From Xanthomonas sontii (GTDB lineage: Bacteria > Pseudomonadota > Gammaproteobacteria > Xanthomonadales > Xanthomonadaceae), in the NCBI RefSeq assembly GCF_040529055.1, contig NZ_CP132342.1, forward strand, positions 1,672,001-1,736,000: a stretch of 64,000 nucleotides of DNA. The letters are read 5' to 3'. Below the pieces are notes generated by a model, which saw nothing but the letters and a program-made list of their open reading frames with translations, had not been told where the DNA came from and searched no databases. Both the position numbers and the translations under genes were made by a program. Shown one piece after another: positions 6,240 to 15,497 of this stretch (position 1 is its first letter; every line of letters begins with the position of its first letter).

Positions 6240-8222
6240 ATGGATCGAGCCCGTCCGTCCCCTTCGTGGCCACGCGTGTCGGCGTGGTGTGTCCTTTTCG
6301 CGCTGCTGTGGCAGGTGGCACCCACGCTGGCGCAGACCGCGCGCAAGCCGTCGGCCTACGAGCAACGCCCTGGCAGCAATGCCACCGTGCAGCCGGCGAC
6401 GGGACCGGATTCCCTGCCGCGCCTGGACAGCCGTGCGCAGTTCCTGCAGCTCGCGCGGGTCTACAACGCCGGCACCGCGCTGGAGCTGCCGCATCTGCTG
6501 TTCGTGATCGACCGGCAGCAGGGTGGACGCGTCTACTACCTCAACACCCCGCGCTTCGCGCTGCACGAGCAATTCGTGCGCCAGCGCCTGGCGCCGGGCA
6601 TGGGCAAGACGGCGCTGAAGGCGCAGTACCGCGATCCGCAGCGCCGCTTCCTGTTCGGCACCCTGAGCTGGCAGCAGGATATGCCGGGCTACACCTACGA
6701 GTTCTGGGAGGGCGACGTCCTTACCGCGTCCTTGTTGCAGCAGACCGATGCCGCCTTGCGCGCGTCGTTCTTCGACACGCTGCGGTTCAAGACCAACTCC
6801 ACGCTGCATGAACAGGTGGCCAAGTCCGCCGGGTTGGCCTTCGTGACACAGGAAGCGCTGCTGCGCGAACAGCGCTTCCTGCCGTTGAACACCGGCCATG
6901 CCGAGGGACGGCTGCGCATCGTGCGTTCGGAGGCGCAGTTCCGTGCCCTGTCGCCGCGCGATATCCCGGTGCTGGACGAGGTGCCGATCGCATTGGCACC
7001 GGTCGCCGGCCTGGTCACGCAGCGCCCGTCCACGCTGTTGTCGCACGTCAACCTGCTGGCCAAGGGCTGGGGCATTCCCAATGTGTACGTGCGCGATGCG
7101 CAGGCGGCGTTGCGCCAGTACGACGGGCGCTGGGTCCAACTGGATGTCACCCACAACGACTACCGGGTGACAGCGCTGGCGGGTCCGCCGGCGGCCGCAC
7201 CCGCTGCCGCTCCCCGCACCGCGGCCCGCGCGCTGCCGCGTCCGGACCTAAGCGTGGCCGTGCTCAAACCGCTGGCGGCGCTGCGCGCCCGCGACAGCCG
7301 CGCCTGCGGGACCAAGGCCGCCAATCTCGGCACGTTGAAGGCGGTGCTGCCGCCGGCCGCGCGCGTGCCGGACGGCTTCTGCATTCCGTTCGCGTTCTAC
7401 CAGGCGACGCTGCAGCGTCTGCAGGTCGATCAGCGCCTGCGCGACCTGCAGCGACGCCCCGGCTTCGCCACCGATGCGGAGGTGCGTCGCGCCGCGCTGG
7501 CGACGCTGCGTGCCGAGATCGCCGACGCCGTGCCCGATCCCGCCTTCGTGCGTGCGCTGGAGGCGCAGTGGCAGGCGCAACTGCACGGCGCTGGCGTGTT
7601 CGTGCGCAGCTCGTCCAACTCCGAGGATCTGCCCGGCTTCAGCGGCGCCGGTTTGTACACCACCGTGCCCAACGTCACCCATGCCGACGCATTGGCCAAG
7701 GCGGTGCAGACGGTGTGGGCGTCGGTGTACAACTTCGAGGCCTACGAAGCGCGCGCCGCCGCCGGCTTGCCGCAGGACGCGGTGGCCATGGCGGTACTGG
7801 TGCAGCTGGCCGCGCCGTCCGACAGTTCCGGGGTGATGATCACCCGCGATCCGTTCGATGCCGCGCGCCGCCACGTCACCTACATTTCGGCCAAGCGCGG
7901 CCTGGGCATCCGCGTGGTCGAGGGCAAGCGCCAGGCCGAACAGGTGATGTATTCGAGCTGGTCCAAGGCGGTGCAGGTGCTGAGCCGCTCGGCCGAGGAC
8001 ACCCAGCTCGTGGCCAACGCTGCCGGCGGTGTCCGTGAGGTGCCGATCACCGGCACCCGCCAGGTACTGACCGATGCCCTCATCGCGCGACTGGCCAAGG
8101 TCGGCGCGATGACCAAGCAGGCGCTGGGCGGCGCCGACCAGGACATCGAGTGGGCGGTTGTCGGCGACGAGGTGGTGATCCTGCAGGCGCGGCCGTATGT
8201 GGAGCGGGGTGGGCGCCAGTGA
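6240..8222 (+). CDS. exported PEP/pyruvate-binding (glucan-water-dikinase-like) protein
   Basis: 660 residues from ATG 6240. An N-terminal signal peptide (hydrophobic core WCVLFALLWQVA, then APTLAQ) predicts export. A unique region covers about 60-235. LVTQRPSTLLSHVNLLAKGW holds a candidate phosphorylatable His269 in the swivelling domain. A Pro/Ala linker (about 315-335) precedes a C-terminal ATP-grasp/PPDK N-type domain (about 355-655): GTKAANLG, VRSSSNSEDLPGFSGAGLY, SSGVMITRDPFD and DIEWAVVGDEVVILQARPYV. This order, His domain before the ATP-grasp, is that of glucan, water dikinase; PEP synthase and PPDK have the reverse. It converges on the glycogen/trehalose operon. Where ATP would come from outside the cytoplasm is unclear. 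Confidence 0.75.
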   Translation: MDRARPSPSWPRVSAWCVLFALLWQVAPTLAQTARKPSAYEQRPGSNATVQPATGPDSLPRLDSRAQFLQLARVYNAGTALELPHLLFVIDRQQGGRVYYLNTPRFALHEQFVRQRLAPGMGKTALKAQYRDPQRRFLFGTLSWQQDMPGYTYEFWEGDVLTASLLQQTDAALRASFFDTLRFKTNSTLHEQVAKSAGLAFVTQEALLREQRFLPLNTGHAEGRLRIVRSEAQFRALSPRDIPVLDEVPIALAPVAGLVTQRPSTLLSHVNLLAKGWGIPNVYVRDAQAALRQYDGRWVQLDVTHNDYRVTALAGPPAAAPAAAPRTAARALPRPDLSVAVLKPLAALRARDSRACGTKAANLGTLKAVLPPAARVPDGFCIPFAFYQATLQRLQVDQRLRDLQRRPGFATDAEVRRAALATLRAEIADAVPDPAFVRALEAQWQAQLHGAGVFVRSSSNSEDLPGFSGAGLYTTVPNVTHADALAKAVQTVWASVYNFEAYEARAAAGLPQDAVAMAVLVQLAAPSDSSGVMITRDPFDAARRHVTYISAKRGLGIRVVEGKRQAEQVMYSSWSKAVQVLSRSAEDTQLVANAAGGVREVPITGTRQVLTDALIARLAKVGAMTKQALGGADQDIEWAVVGDEVVILQARPYVERGGRQ

Positions 8223-8314
8223 ACCCCCTCAGTGGCTGCCGGAGGCGTTATCGGTGCGGCCGCTTGCGGTGGGCAGCTGCGCGCTACGGCGGTATCTGAG
8301 TTCCATCGAGCTCT

Positions 8315-8336
8315 GGTCGCGGCTGAAGCCGCGACC
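8315..8336. terminator. bidirectional hairpin between convergent genes
   Basis: GGTCGCGGCT and AGCCGCGACC form a perfect 10-bp stem around a GA centre, between the converging dikinase-like gene and glgX. No U-tract follows. The stem matches the CGCGGCTGAAGCCGCG repeat family seen elsewhere in the window, so it may be a repeat acting as a terminator. Confidence 0.4.
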
Positions 8337-8373
8337 CGCAGCGCCCGGCAGATCGTCGGGCGCTCCCATCAGC

Positions 8374-10539
8374 TCACGCCGTCGGCGCATCCGCATTGCG
8401 GTGATGCGCGGCCGTGGACTTGCTGTCGCGCTCGGCGGCCAGCAGGGTCAGCGAGCGGCCGATGCCGTGCCATTGCGAGCCGCCGGGCAGGCCGTGTTCG
8501 CCGTTGCGCTCGGCGGTGTCGATCAGCACGCGCCAGTGTTCGCCTTCGACCAGCGGCAGGGTGAACGGGACGTCCTCGACCGCGCCGTTGACGATCATCA
8601 GCAGGGTCACGTTGGACGCGGCCTGGCGCAGGCCGCTGGACGGGGCGCGGCCGTCCAGGCGCATCATCAGCGCGCGTGCGTGCGGGTCGTGCCAGGAAGC
8701 TTCGGTCATCTCCTCGGCGTCCGGGGCCAGCCAGGTCACGTCCTTGATGCCCAGTTCCTCGTCGTAGACGCCGTCGAAGAAGCGTGCGCGGTGCAGTAGC
8801 GGGTAGTGCGCGCGCAGGTGGGTCAGGCGCGAGACGAACGCGCTGAGCTGATGCGCGCGCGGGCCGGCTTCCCAGTTCAGCCAGGTCAGTTCGTTGTCCT
8901 GGCAGTAGGTGTTGTTGTTGCCGCCCTTGCTGCGGCCGAACTCGTCGCCGGCCAGCAGCATCGGCGTGCCCTGCGACAGCAGCAGGGTGGCCAGCATGTT
9001 GCGCATCTGCCGCAGGCGCAGCGCGTTGATCTGCTCGTCGTCGGTCTCGCCTTCCACGCCATAGTTGGCGGAGATGTTGTTGTCCGAGCCGTCGCGGTTG
9101 TGCTCGCCGTTGGCCTCGTTGTGCTTGTGCGCGTAGCTGACCAGGTCGTGCAGGGTGAAGCCGTCGTGGGCGGTGACGAAGTTGACCGAGGCGGTGGGGC
9201 GGCGGCCGCGGTGGTGGAACAGGTCGGCCGAGCCGGTCAGGCGCGTGGCCAGTTCCGCCAGTTGGCCTTCGTCGCCGCGCCAGAACGCGCGCACGTTGTC
9301 GCGGAACTTGTCGTTCCACTCCGACCAGCCCGGCGGGAAGCCGCCGACCTGATAGCCGCCGGGGCCGACGTCCCACGGCTCGGCGATCAGCTTGACCTGG
9401 CTCAGCAGCGGGTCCTGGCGGCAGGCGTCGAGGAAGCCGCCCTTGGGATCGAAGCCGTGGTGCTCGCGGCCGAGGATGGTGGCCAGGTCGAAGCGGAACC
9501 CGTCCACGTGCATCTCCGAGACCCAGTAGCGCAGCGAGTCGTTGACCATGCGCAGCGCGCCGGCATTGGTCAGGTCGAAGGTGTTCCCGGTGCCGGTGTC
9601 GTTGATGTAGAAGCGGCGGTCCTCGGCCAGGCGGTAGTAGCTGGCGTTGTCGATGCCCTTGAACGACAGCGTCGGCCCCAGTTCGTTGCCTTCGGCGGTG
9701 TGGTTGTAGACCACGTCCAGGATCACTTCCAGCCCGGCGCTGTGCAGCCGGGCTACCATCTGCTTGAACTCGGACACCGTGCGCGTGGCCATGTAGCGCG
9801 GGTGCGGGGCGAAGAAGCCGATGGTGTTGTAGCCCCAGTAATTGCGCAGGCCCTGCTTGAGCAGGTATTCGTCGTCGACGAAGGCGTGCACCGGCAGCAG
9901 TTCCACCGCGGTCATGCCCAGGCGCTTGATGTGCTCGACCACCTCGTCCACCTTCAGCCCGGAGAAGGTGCCGCGCCAGGCCTCGGGCACCGAGGGGTGG
10001 CGCATGGTGGTGCCGCGCAGGTGGGTCTCGTAGATCACCGTGCTGTCCCACGGCGTCTGCGGGCGCTGGTCCTTGCCCCAGGTGAAGGCCGGATCGATCA
10101 CCGCGCACTTGGGCATGTAGGCGGCGCTGTCGCGGCGGTCGAAGCTGAGGTCGGCATCCTTGTGGCCGATGGTGTAGCCGAACAGGGCCGGCGCCCATTT
10201 CAGTTCGCCGACCAGTTGCTTGGCGTAGGGGTCGAGCAGCAGCTTGTTGGGATTGAAGCGGTGCCCGGCGTCGGGCGCGTACGGACCGTACACGCGGTAG
10301 CCATAGAGCTGGCCGGGGCGCGCGTCGGGCAGGTAGCCGTGCCAGATCTCGTCGGTGTACTCGGGCAGGGCGATGCGTTCGATCTCGCGGCCGCGATCGT
10401 CGAACAGGCACAGCTCCACCTTGGTGGCGTGCGCCGAGTACAGGGCGAAGTTCACCCCCAGGCCGTCCCAGGTGGCGCCCAGCGGATACGGCAGGCCCTC
10501 GCGGATACGCGAACGGCGGGTGAGCTTGCGCACGGGCAT
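8374..10539 (-). CDS. glgX: glycogen debranching enzyme GlgX/TreX
   Basis: 721 residues, the usual GlgX length. It hydrolyses alpha-1,6 branches of glycogen. The N-terminal CBM48-type region covers about 15-130 (PLGATWDGLGVNFALYSAHA). The GH13 barrel carries VILDVVYNHTAEG, DGFRFDLATILG (catalytic Asp), LIAEPWDVGPGGYQ (catalytic Glu) and NFVTAHDGFTLHD. It is last in the glgA-to-glgX operon, 9 bases after the DUF2934 gene. Debranched maltodextrins would feed TreY/TreZ and MalQ upstream in the same transcript. Confidence 0.93.
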   Translation of the reverse strand: MPVRKLTRRSRIREGLPYPLGATWDGLGVNFALYSAHATKVELCLFDDRGREIERIALPEYTDEIWHGYLPDARPGQLYGYRVYGPYAPDAGHRFNPNKLLLDPYAKQLVGELKWAPALFGYTIGHKDADLSFDRRDSAAYMPKCAVIDPAFTWGKDQRPQTPWDSTVIYETHLRGTTMRHPSVPEAWRGTFSGLKVDEVVEHIKRLGMTAVELLPVHAFVDDEYLLKQGLRNYWGYNTIGFFAPHPRYMATRTVSEFKQMVARLHSAGLEVILDVVYNHTAEGNELGPTLSFKGIDNASYYRLAEDRRFYINDTGTGNTFDLTNAGALRMVNDSLRYWVSEMHVDGFRFDLATILGREHHGFDPKGGFLDACRQDPLLSQVKLIAEPWDVGPGGYQVGGFPPGWSEWNDKFRDNVRAFWRGDEGQLAELATRLTGSADLFHHRGRRPTASVNFVTAHDGFTLHDLVSYAHKHNEANGEHNRDGSDNNISANYGVEGETDDEQINALRLRQMRNMLATLLLSQGTPMLLAGDEFGRSKGGNNNTYCQDNELTWLNWEAGPRAHQLSAFVSRLTHLRAHYPLLHRARFFDGVYDEELGIKDVTWLAPDAEEMTEASWHDPHARALMMRLDGRAPSSGLRQAASNVTLLMIVNGAVEDVPFTLPLVEGEHWRVLIDTAERNGEHGLPGGSQWHGIGRSLTLLAAERDSKSTAAHHRNADAPTA

Positions 10540-10548
10540 GAAGGATCC

Positions 10549-10755
10549 TTAGGAAGAGGTGCTGCCGTTGCCTGCGCTGCGTCGCGGTTGCGACGGCTGC
10601 AGCGCCTCGGCATCGGCTTCGGCGGCCGCTTCCGCGGCCACCAGGCGTTCGGCCATGGCCCAATGGCGGGCGGCGTGGCCATCGGGTCGCCCTTCGGCTT
10701 CCCAGATTTCGTGTGCGAGTTGGCGGATGCGGCGTTGGCGTGTTTCTGCGTCCAT
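10549..10755 (-). CDS. DUF2934 domain protein
   Basis: 68 residues. RIRQLAHEIWEAEGRPDG followed by AARHWAMAERL is the DUF2934 signature (R-I-R-x-x-A-x-x-I-W-E-x-E-G-R-P-x-G-x-x-x-x-HW-x-x-AE). An Ala/Glu-rich tail follows. It sits between treY and glgX with gaps of 14 and 9 bases, so it is co-transcribed with the glycogen/trehalose genes. DUF2934 genes commonly accompany such clusters; the biochemical role is unknown. Confidence 0.85.
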   Translation of the reverse strand: MDAETRQRRIRQLAHEIWEAEGRPDGHAARHWAMAERLVAAEAAAEADAEALQPSQPRRSAGNGSTSS

Positions 10756-10769
10756 GGCTTCTTGCGAGA

Positions 10770-13385
10770 TCAGGGGGAGGCGACCAGCACGGCCACCGGG
10801 AACTCGGCGAACAGCGCCGACACCGCAATGGCCGACGTCGCGTCGACGGTAGCACTGGCCAGCACCGGGCGATACTGTGCCTGCGGCAGTGTCAGAACCG
10901 TGTTACGCCAATCGAACTGCGCCCGCAGCGTCGCGTCCGGCCGCGGCGCCTGCGCGGCCGCGCCCAGCCGCGGTACCGCGACCACCAGCGAGACGCCCTC
11001 GTGTTCGCGCACGAAGCCGAGCACGTGTTGGGCCTGCGGGCCCTGCGCCTGCAGCGGCGTGTAGCGGCCGTGCGCGAACAGGTCCGGATGCGCGCGCCGC
11101 AGCTGCAGCAGCTGTGCGGTCAACCAGGCCTTGACGTGGCCGCTGTGCCAGTCCCGCAGCAGCGCGTCCGCTGCGGTGGCATCGCGCAGCCAGGCCTGGC
11201 GCAGCGCGTAGTCCACCGGGCGGCGGTTGTCCGGATCCACCAGCGACAGATCCCAGCCCTCGCTGCCCTGGTACAGGTCGGGCACGCCGGGCAGGGTCAG
11301 GCGCAGGGTGGTCTGCACCAGGCTGTTGAGCGCGCCGGCCGGGGCCAGCGCCGCGGCCGCCTGCGCCAGCGCCTCGCGCAGTGCCGCGCCGGCTGGCTGC
11401 ACCAGTGCCGCATCAAGCAGCGCGCGCGCATTGCGCTCGTAGTCCTCGTCCGGCCAGGTCCAGTGGGTGCGCAGCTTGGCTTCGCGCGCGGCTTTGAGCT
11501 GCCAGGCGCCGATGCGCTCGGCGTAGTCGCGCAGGCCGTCGGCGTCGTCCACCGCCAGTTCCAGCGGCCACGCCGCCACCAGCATCTGCCACAGCATCAG
11601 CAGGTCGCCCGGCAGCGGCGCGGCGCTGCCGGCCGGCAGCAGGTCGGCCGACAGCGCCTGGAACCGCGCCACCTGCGCCTCCCACCACGGCGCCTGCGCG
11701 CTGAGCGCGGCCAGGCGCATGCGCACGTCTTCGCCGCGCTTGTGGTCGTGGGTGGCGGTGGCCAGCAGCGCGCGCGGATAGCGCTGCGCGCGCAGGGCGT
11801 TGGCCGCGTGGAACGCCTCCGGCGTCAGCGCGAACACGTCCGGTTCGCTGCCGACCTCGTTGCGCGAGAGCAGCACGCCGTGGCGGTAGAAGGACGTGTC
11901 CTCCACCGACTTGGCATTGAGCGGTGCCGACAGTTGTTCCAGGCGCCGGCGCACGATCCGCCGCAGCGCCACCTGCGCCTTGCCGGTGCCGCGGCCGTCG
12001 CGGCTCCAGCGTTCGATCGCATCGATCGCCGCGCACACCCGCGGCTCGGCGCCGGCACGCGCACGCTGCGCGGCCTGGGCCAGGCGCGCCGCGTCGTCGT
12101 CGTCCAGACCATCGGGCCCGGCATAGGTGCGGTACACCTCGAAGTGCCGCAGCAAGGCCATCAGCCCGCGCGCCAGCATCTGCGGGCTGAACTCGCGGGT
12201 CAGCGGATCCAGGTGCGCGGCGGCGCCCAGCGCCTGCACGGTGCGCACGAACTCGGCCTGCAGCGAACCCTGCAGGATCTCGTCGCGCGCGGCGCGCTGC
12301 TCCTGGCCGAAGTCGCCACTGCGCCCGCTCCAGCGCCGCCACAGCGCGGTCAGCGGTTCGGCGCCGGCCGGGTCGTGCAGCACCGCGGCGACCTGATCCA
12401 TGAAGTCGTAGCCGGTGGTGCCGTCGCAGGGCCAGTCGCTGCGCAACTGCTCGTGCGGCGCCAGGATCTTTTCCAGATACAGGGCGATGCCGCCCGGGGC
12501 GATGCCGCGGCGGCGGCCGGCGCGGTCCAGTTGTGTGCGCAGCCGCTGCACGTAGCCGGTGGGATCGGCCAGGCCATCGACGTGGTCGACCCGCACGCCA
12601 TCCAGATGGCCCTCGGCGACCAGCCGCAGCGGCAGCTCGTGGACCGCGGCGAACACGTCGTTCTGCTCCACGCGCAACGCCGCCAGCGAGGTGATGTCGA
12701 AGAAGCGGCGGTAGTTGAGCATGTCGTTGCCGACCCGCCACCAGGCCAGGCGATAGCACTGGCGTTCGATCAGCCGGTGCAGGGCGTCGTCGCCCAGCCG
12801 TGCGGCGTCGTTGAGCCGCGCCGCCCAGGCCGGGCGCGCGCTGGCCGGTTCCTGGGCGATGGCGCCGTCCAGGCGGATCGGGAAGCGCTGGTCGTGGTGC
12901 AGCAGGACCACGCTGCCGTCCTCGGCCACCTGCAACTGCAGCGCGCCTTCGCTCAGCGCCTGCGCATAGGGGCGGTCCAGCACCGGCAACCACAGCTTGC
13001 CCTCGCGCCCGGGCGCGCGCCAGTCGATGTCGAACCAGCCGGTATGGCGGCTGCGCCGGCCATGGGTGAGCACGTCCCACCACCACGGATTGCTCGGGTG
13101 GGTGGCCATGTGGTTGGGCACGATGTCCAGGATCAGGCCCATGCCGTGGCTGCGCGCGCGCTCGGACAGGTGCAGCAGCGCTGGCTCGCCGCCGAGTTCG
13201 GGATTGACCTGGCGCGGGTCGGTGACGTCGTAGCCGTGGGTGGAGCCGGGCACCGCGGTGCCGATCGGCGACAGATACAGGTGGCTGATGCCCAGCCCGG
13301 CGTAATACGGCACCTGTGCGGCGGCATCGAGCAGGGTGAAACCGGCATGCAGCTGCAGGCGGGCGGTGGCCCGCAGGGGAATCAT
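10770..13385 (-). CDS. treY: maltooligosyltrehalose synthase
   Basis: 871 residues. TreY isomerises the reducing-end alpha-1,4 bond of maltodextrins to alpha,alpha-1,1. The start at 13385 (MIPLRATARLQLHAGFTLLD) was preferred over an ATG two codons upstream because it overlaps the malQ stop as ATGA and matches the family start. Motifs: PYYAGLGISHLYLSPIG, STHGYDVTDP, GLILDIVPNHMATH, DGVRVDHVDGLADP, and LPGVPDLYQGSE near the C-terminus. It works with TreZ, encoded two genes upstream, to release trehalose from glycogen-derived chains. Confidence 0.93.
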   Translation of the reverse strand: MIPLRATARLQLHAGFTLLDAAAQVPYYAGLGISHLYLSPIGTAVPGSTHGYDVTDPRQVNPELGGEPALLHLSERARSHGMGLILDIVPNHMATHPSNPWWWDVLTHGRRSRHTGWFDIDWRAPGREGKLWLPVLDRPYAQALSEGALQLQVAEDGSVVLLHHDQRFPIRLDGAIAQEPASARPAWAARLNDAARLGDDALHRLIERQCYRLAWWRVGNDMLNYRRFFDITSLAALRVEQNDVFAAVHELPLRLVAEGHLDGVRVDHVDGLADPTGYVQRLRTQLDRAGRRRGIAPGGIALYLEKILAPHEQLRSDWPCDGTTGYDFMDQVAAVLHDPAGAEPLTALWRRWSGRSGDFGQEQRAARDEILQGSLQAEFVRTVQALGAAAHLDPLTREFSPQMLARGLMALLRHFEVYRTYAGPDGLDDDDAARLAQAAQRARAGAEPRVCAAIDAIERWSRDGRGTGKAQVALRRIVRRRLEQLSAPLNAKSVEDTSFYRHGVLLSRNEVGSEPDVFALTPEAFHAANALRAQRYPRALLATATHDHKRGEDVRMRLAALSAQAPWWEAQVARFQALSADLLPAGSAAPLPGDLLMLWQMLVAAWPLELAVDDADGLRDYAERIGAWQLKAAREAKLRTHWTWPDEDYERNARALLDAALVQPAGAALREALAQAAAALAPAGALNSLVQTTLRLTLPGVPDLYQGSEGWDLSLVDPDNRRPVDYALRQAWLRDATAADALLRDWHSGHVKAWLTAQLLQLRRAHPDLFAHGRYTPLQAQGPQAQHVLGFVREHEGVSLVVAVPRLGAAAQAPRPDATLRAQFDWRNTVLTLPQAQYRPVLASATVDATSAIAVSALFAEFPVAVLVASP

Positions 13386-15349
13386 GCGCATGCGTCGGAT
13401 CCTTGCGCGGCGGTGGAGGTGGATTGGCGGGTCTGGACGAAGGCGTCCAGGCGCGTGGCGAGGGTGGCCGCGGTCGCGGCGGCATCGGGCGCGGGCAGGC
13501 GCCGGCGCCAGTTCGGGTGGCCGTCGACGGTGCCGGGCAGGTTGGGTTGCTGGTCCAGGCCCAGCGCGTCCTCGGCCGGCAGCAGGGCCAGCGGCGACGG
13601 CGTGGCGGCGACGAAGCGCAGCGCGCCCAGTTCCGGGTCGGCGGCCTCGGCGGGCGGCAGCGCCGCGGCGACCGCCTGGTCCATGCGCGCGACGTCGTCG
13701 GTGCGTGCCTGGTGGTCGGCATGTTGCTGCGCGGCGTCGCTCAGTTGCAGGCGCCGGCGCCAGTCGATGTCCTCGCCGCGGCGCCAGCCGCGCAGAGTCG
13801 GCAGGTCGTGGGTGGTGGTGGTGGCGAGTGCGTCGGGGCGCCACTGCGCCGGCGGCAGGAACGCGCCGGCGCGGTCGCGGGTGAACAGCAGCACGTCGAT
13901 GCCCATCACCCCGCGGCGCGACAGTTCCGCGCGGATGCCGTCCGGCACCACGCCCAGATCCTCGCCGATCACGATCGCGCGGTGCCGCCAGGATTCCAGC
14001 GCCAGCAGGCGCAGCAGGTCGTGCAGCGGATAGCGCAGGTACACGCCGGTGGAGGAGGGTGCGCCGCGCGGAATCACCCACAGCCGCAGCAGGCCGAGGA
14101 TGTGGTCGATGCGCACGCCGCCGCGATCGCGCATCACCGCGCGCAGCAGTTCGATGAACGGCGCAAAGCCGCTGGCGCGCAGCGCGATCGGCGCATAGCC
14201 GCAGATGCCCCAGGCCTGGCCGTCGCCGTTGAACGCGTCCGGCGGCGCGCCCAGTTCCAGCCCCTGCAGCACCGCCTGCGGCCACGCCGCGGCCTCGGCA
14301 CCCTGCGCGTCGAAGCCGACCGCCAGGTCGGCGATCAGGCCGATGCCCATGCCGTCGGCGCGTGACTGCCGCTGCACGTCGGCCCAACTGCGCGCGGCCA
14401 ACCACTGCGCGAAGCGGTGCAGACCCGGATCGGCATCGCCGAAGTCCTGTGCGGCGAACGCGGCATGCGCGTGCAGGGCGCTGCCGCCGTCGCGTTCGAA
14501 TGCGGCCAGGTCGGCGTGCAGGGCCGCGTCGGCCTGGCCGAAGTCGGCGTGCAGCTGGCGCAGCCACTGCCACTTCAACGCAGCCGAGGCCGGCCAGTCG
14601 ATCAGCGGCCGCGCCTGCGCCTCGGCGAAGGCCTGCGCCAGCCCGGCTGCATTCAGCGCGCGCTGCGCGGCGGCGGCGCCGAGCACGCGTGCCGGCGCCG
14701 CCTGCAGCGGATCGAGGAAGCGGCGGTCGCTGGGCGAGTAGGGGCTGTAGTGCGCACCGATCGGTCGCGCCGCATGCACCGGGCTCAGCGCGATGGCATC
14801 GCCGCCGGCCGCGGCGATGCGTGCGGCCCAGGCGGCGGTGCCAGCGGCGTCGCCGATGCCGGCGTCGTAGCCGCCCGGCGCCGAGTACACCTGCAGCGAC
14901 AGGCCCCAGCGCCGTGGCTGCGCCGCACCCACCGCGTCGGCGACGCCGTAGCAGCGTGGCGGCGCCACCGCCAGGGTGGTGCGGCGGTCGCCATGCTGCA
15001 GCGTCCAGTAACCGGCGGTATCGGGCGCGACCAGGCGGCCCTGCGCGTCGCAGTGGCCGTGCAGTGCGCGCCCGTCCTCGCTGTCGAGCCGGTACGCCGT
15101 GCCGGGGGCAGCGCCGATTTCGACCGGCGCGTCGACGTCGGCAGTCAGCAGCGGCGGCAGCGCGGCATCGGCCTGCAGCCGGCGCAGGCTGTCGCGGCAG
15201 GCGGCCGCGTCGCGCGCGTCCAGGCCCAGTGCGCCGAGCACGTGGCGCAGGGTGTCGTCGGCGACCGTGCGCGGCGTGTCGCCGGCATCGATCCAGTCGA
15301 CCAGCAGGCCGGCGGCGTCGGCCAGGGTGTGCAGGGAAGTGTCGGTCAT
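13382..15349 (-). CDS. malQ: 4-alpha-glucanotransferase (amylomaltase)
   Basis: 655 residues from ATG 15349. GH77 enzyme that transfers maltodextrin segments between chains. Motifs: WGLSLQVYSAPGGYDAGIGD, ALSPVHAARPIGAHYSPYSP, GIGLIADLAVGFD, GGVRIDHILGLLRLWVIP (catalytic Asp), VIGEDLGVVPDGIR (catalytic Glu) and TTTTHDLPTLRGWW-like TTHDLPTLRGWRRG. The N-terminal 140 residues form the usual extra MalQ region. Overlaps treY by four bases; a 148-base gap without a gene separates it from treZ. Confidence 0.92.
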   Translation of the reverse strand: MTDTSLHTLADAAGLLVDWIDAGDTPRTVADDTLRHVLGALGLDARDAAACRDSLRRLQADAALPPLLTADVDAPVEIGAAPGTAYRLDSEDGRALHGHCDAQGRLVAPDTAGYWTLQHGDRRTTLAVAPPRCYGVADAVGAAQPRRWGLSLQVYSAPGGYDAGIGDAAGTAAWAARIAAAGGDAIALSPVHAARPIGAHYSPYSPSDRRFLDPLQAAPARVLGAAAAQRALNAAGLAQAFAEAQARPLIDWPASAALKWQWLRQLHADFGQADAALHADLAAFERDGGSALHAHAAFAAQDFGDADPGLHRFAQWLAARSWADVQRQSRADGMGIGLIADLAVGFDAQGAEAAAWPQAVLQGLELGAPPDAFNGDGQAWGICGYAPIALRASGFAPFIELLRAVMRDRGGVRIDHILGLLRLWVIPRGAPSSTGVYLRYPLHDLLRLLALESWRHRAIVIGEDLGVVPDGIRAELSRRGVMGIDVLLFTRDRAGAFLPPAQWRPDALATTTTHDLPTLRGWRRGEDIDWRRRLQLSDAAQQHADHQARTDDVARMDQAVAAALPPAEAADPELGALRFVAATPSPLALLPAEDALGLDQQPNLPGTVDGHPNWRRRLPAPDAAATAATLATRLDAFVQTRQSTSTAAQGSDACA

Positions 15350-15497
15350 GGGCAGGGCGAACCGGGCAGCAAGGCAAAAGAGGGATCCGCCGCGGTCCCG
15401 CCCACACGCGCCGGCGGCGCGTGCGCGGCGGTGGGCAGCGAACGAGGCGGCCAGCGTGCCGGGGACGCTGTCGCGATGGCGTCGCGACAGCGGGCGC

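Noticed and set aside
10713..14033. Very long open frame (1106 codons) on the plus strand opposite treY/malQ
   Set aside because: It is an antisense shadow produced by high third-position GC. Its product is Arg/Gln/His-rich low-complexity sequence with no motif, while the minus strand carries clear GH13/GH77 enzymes.
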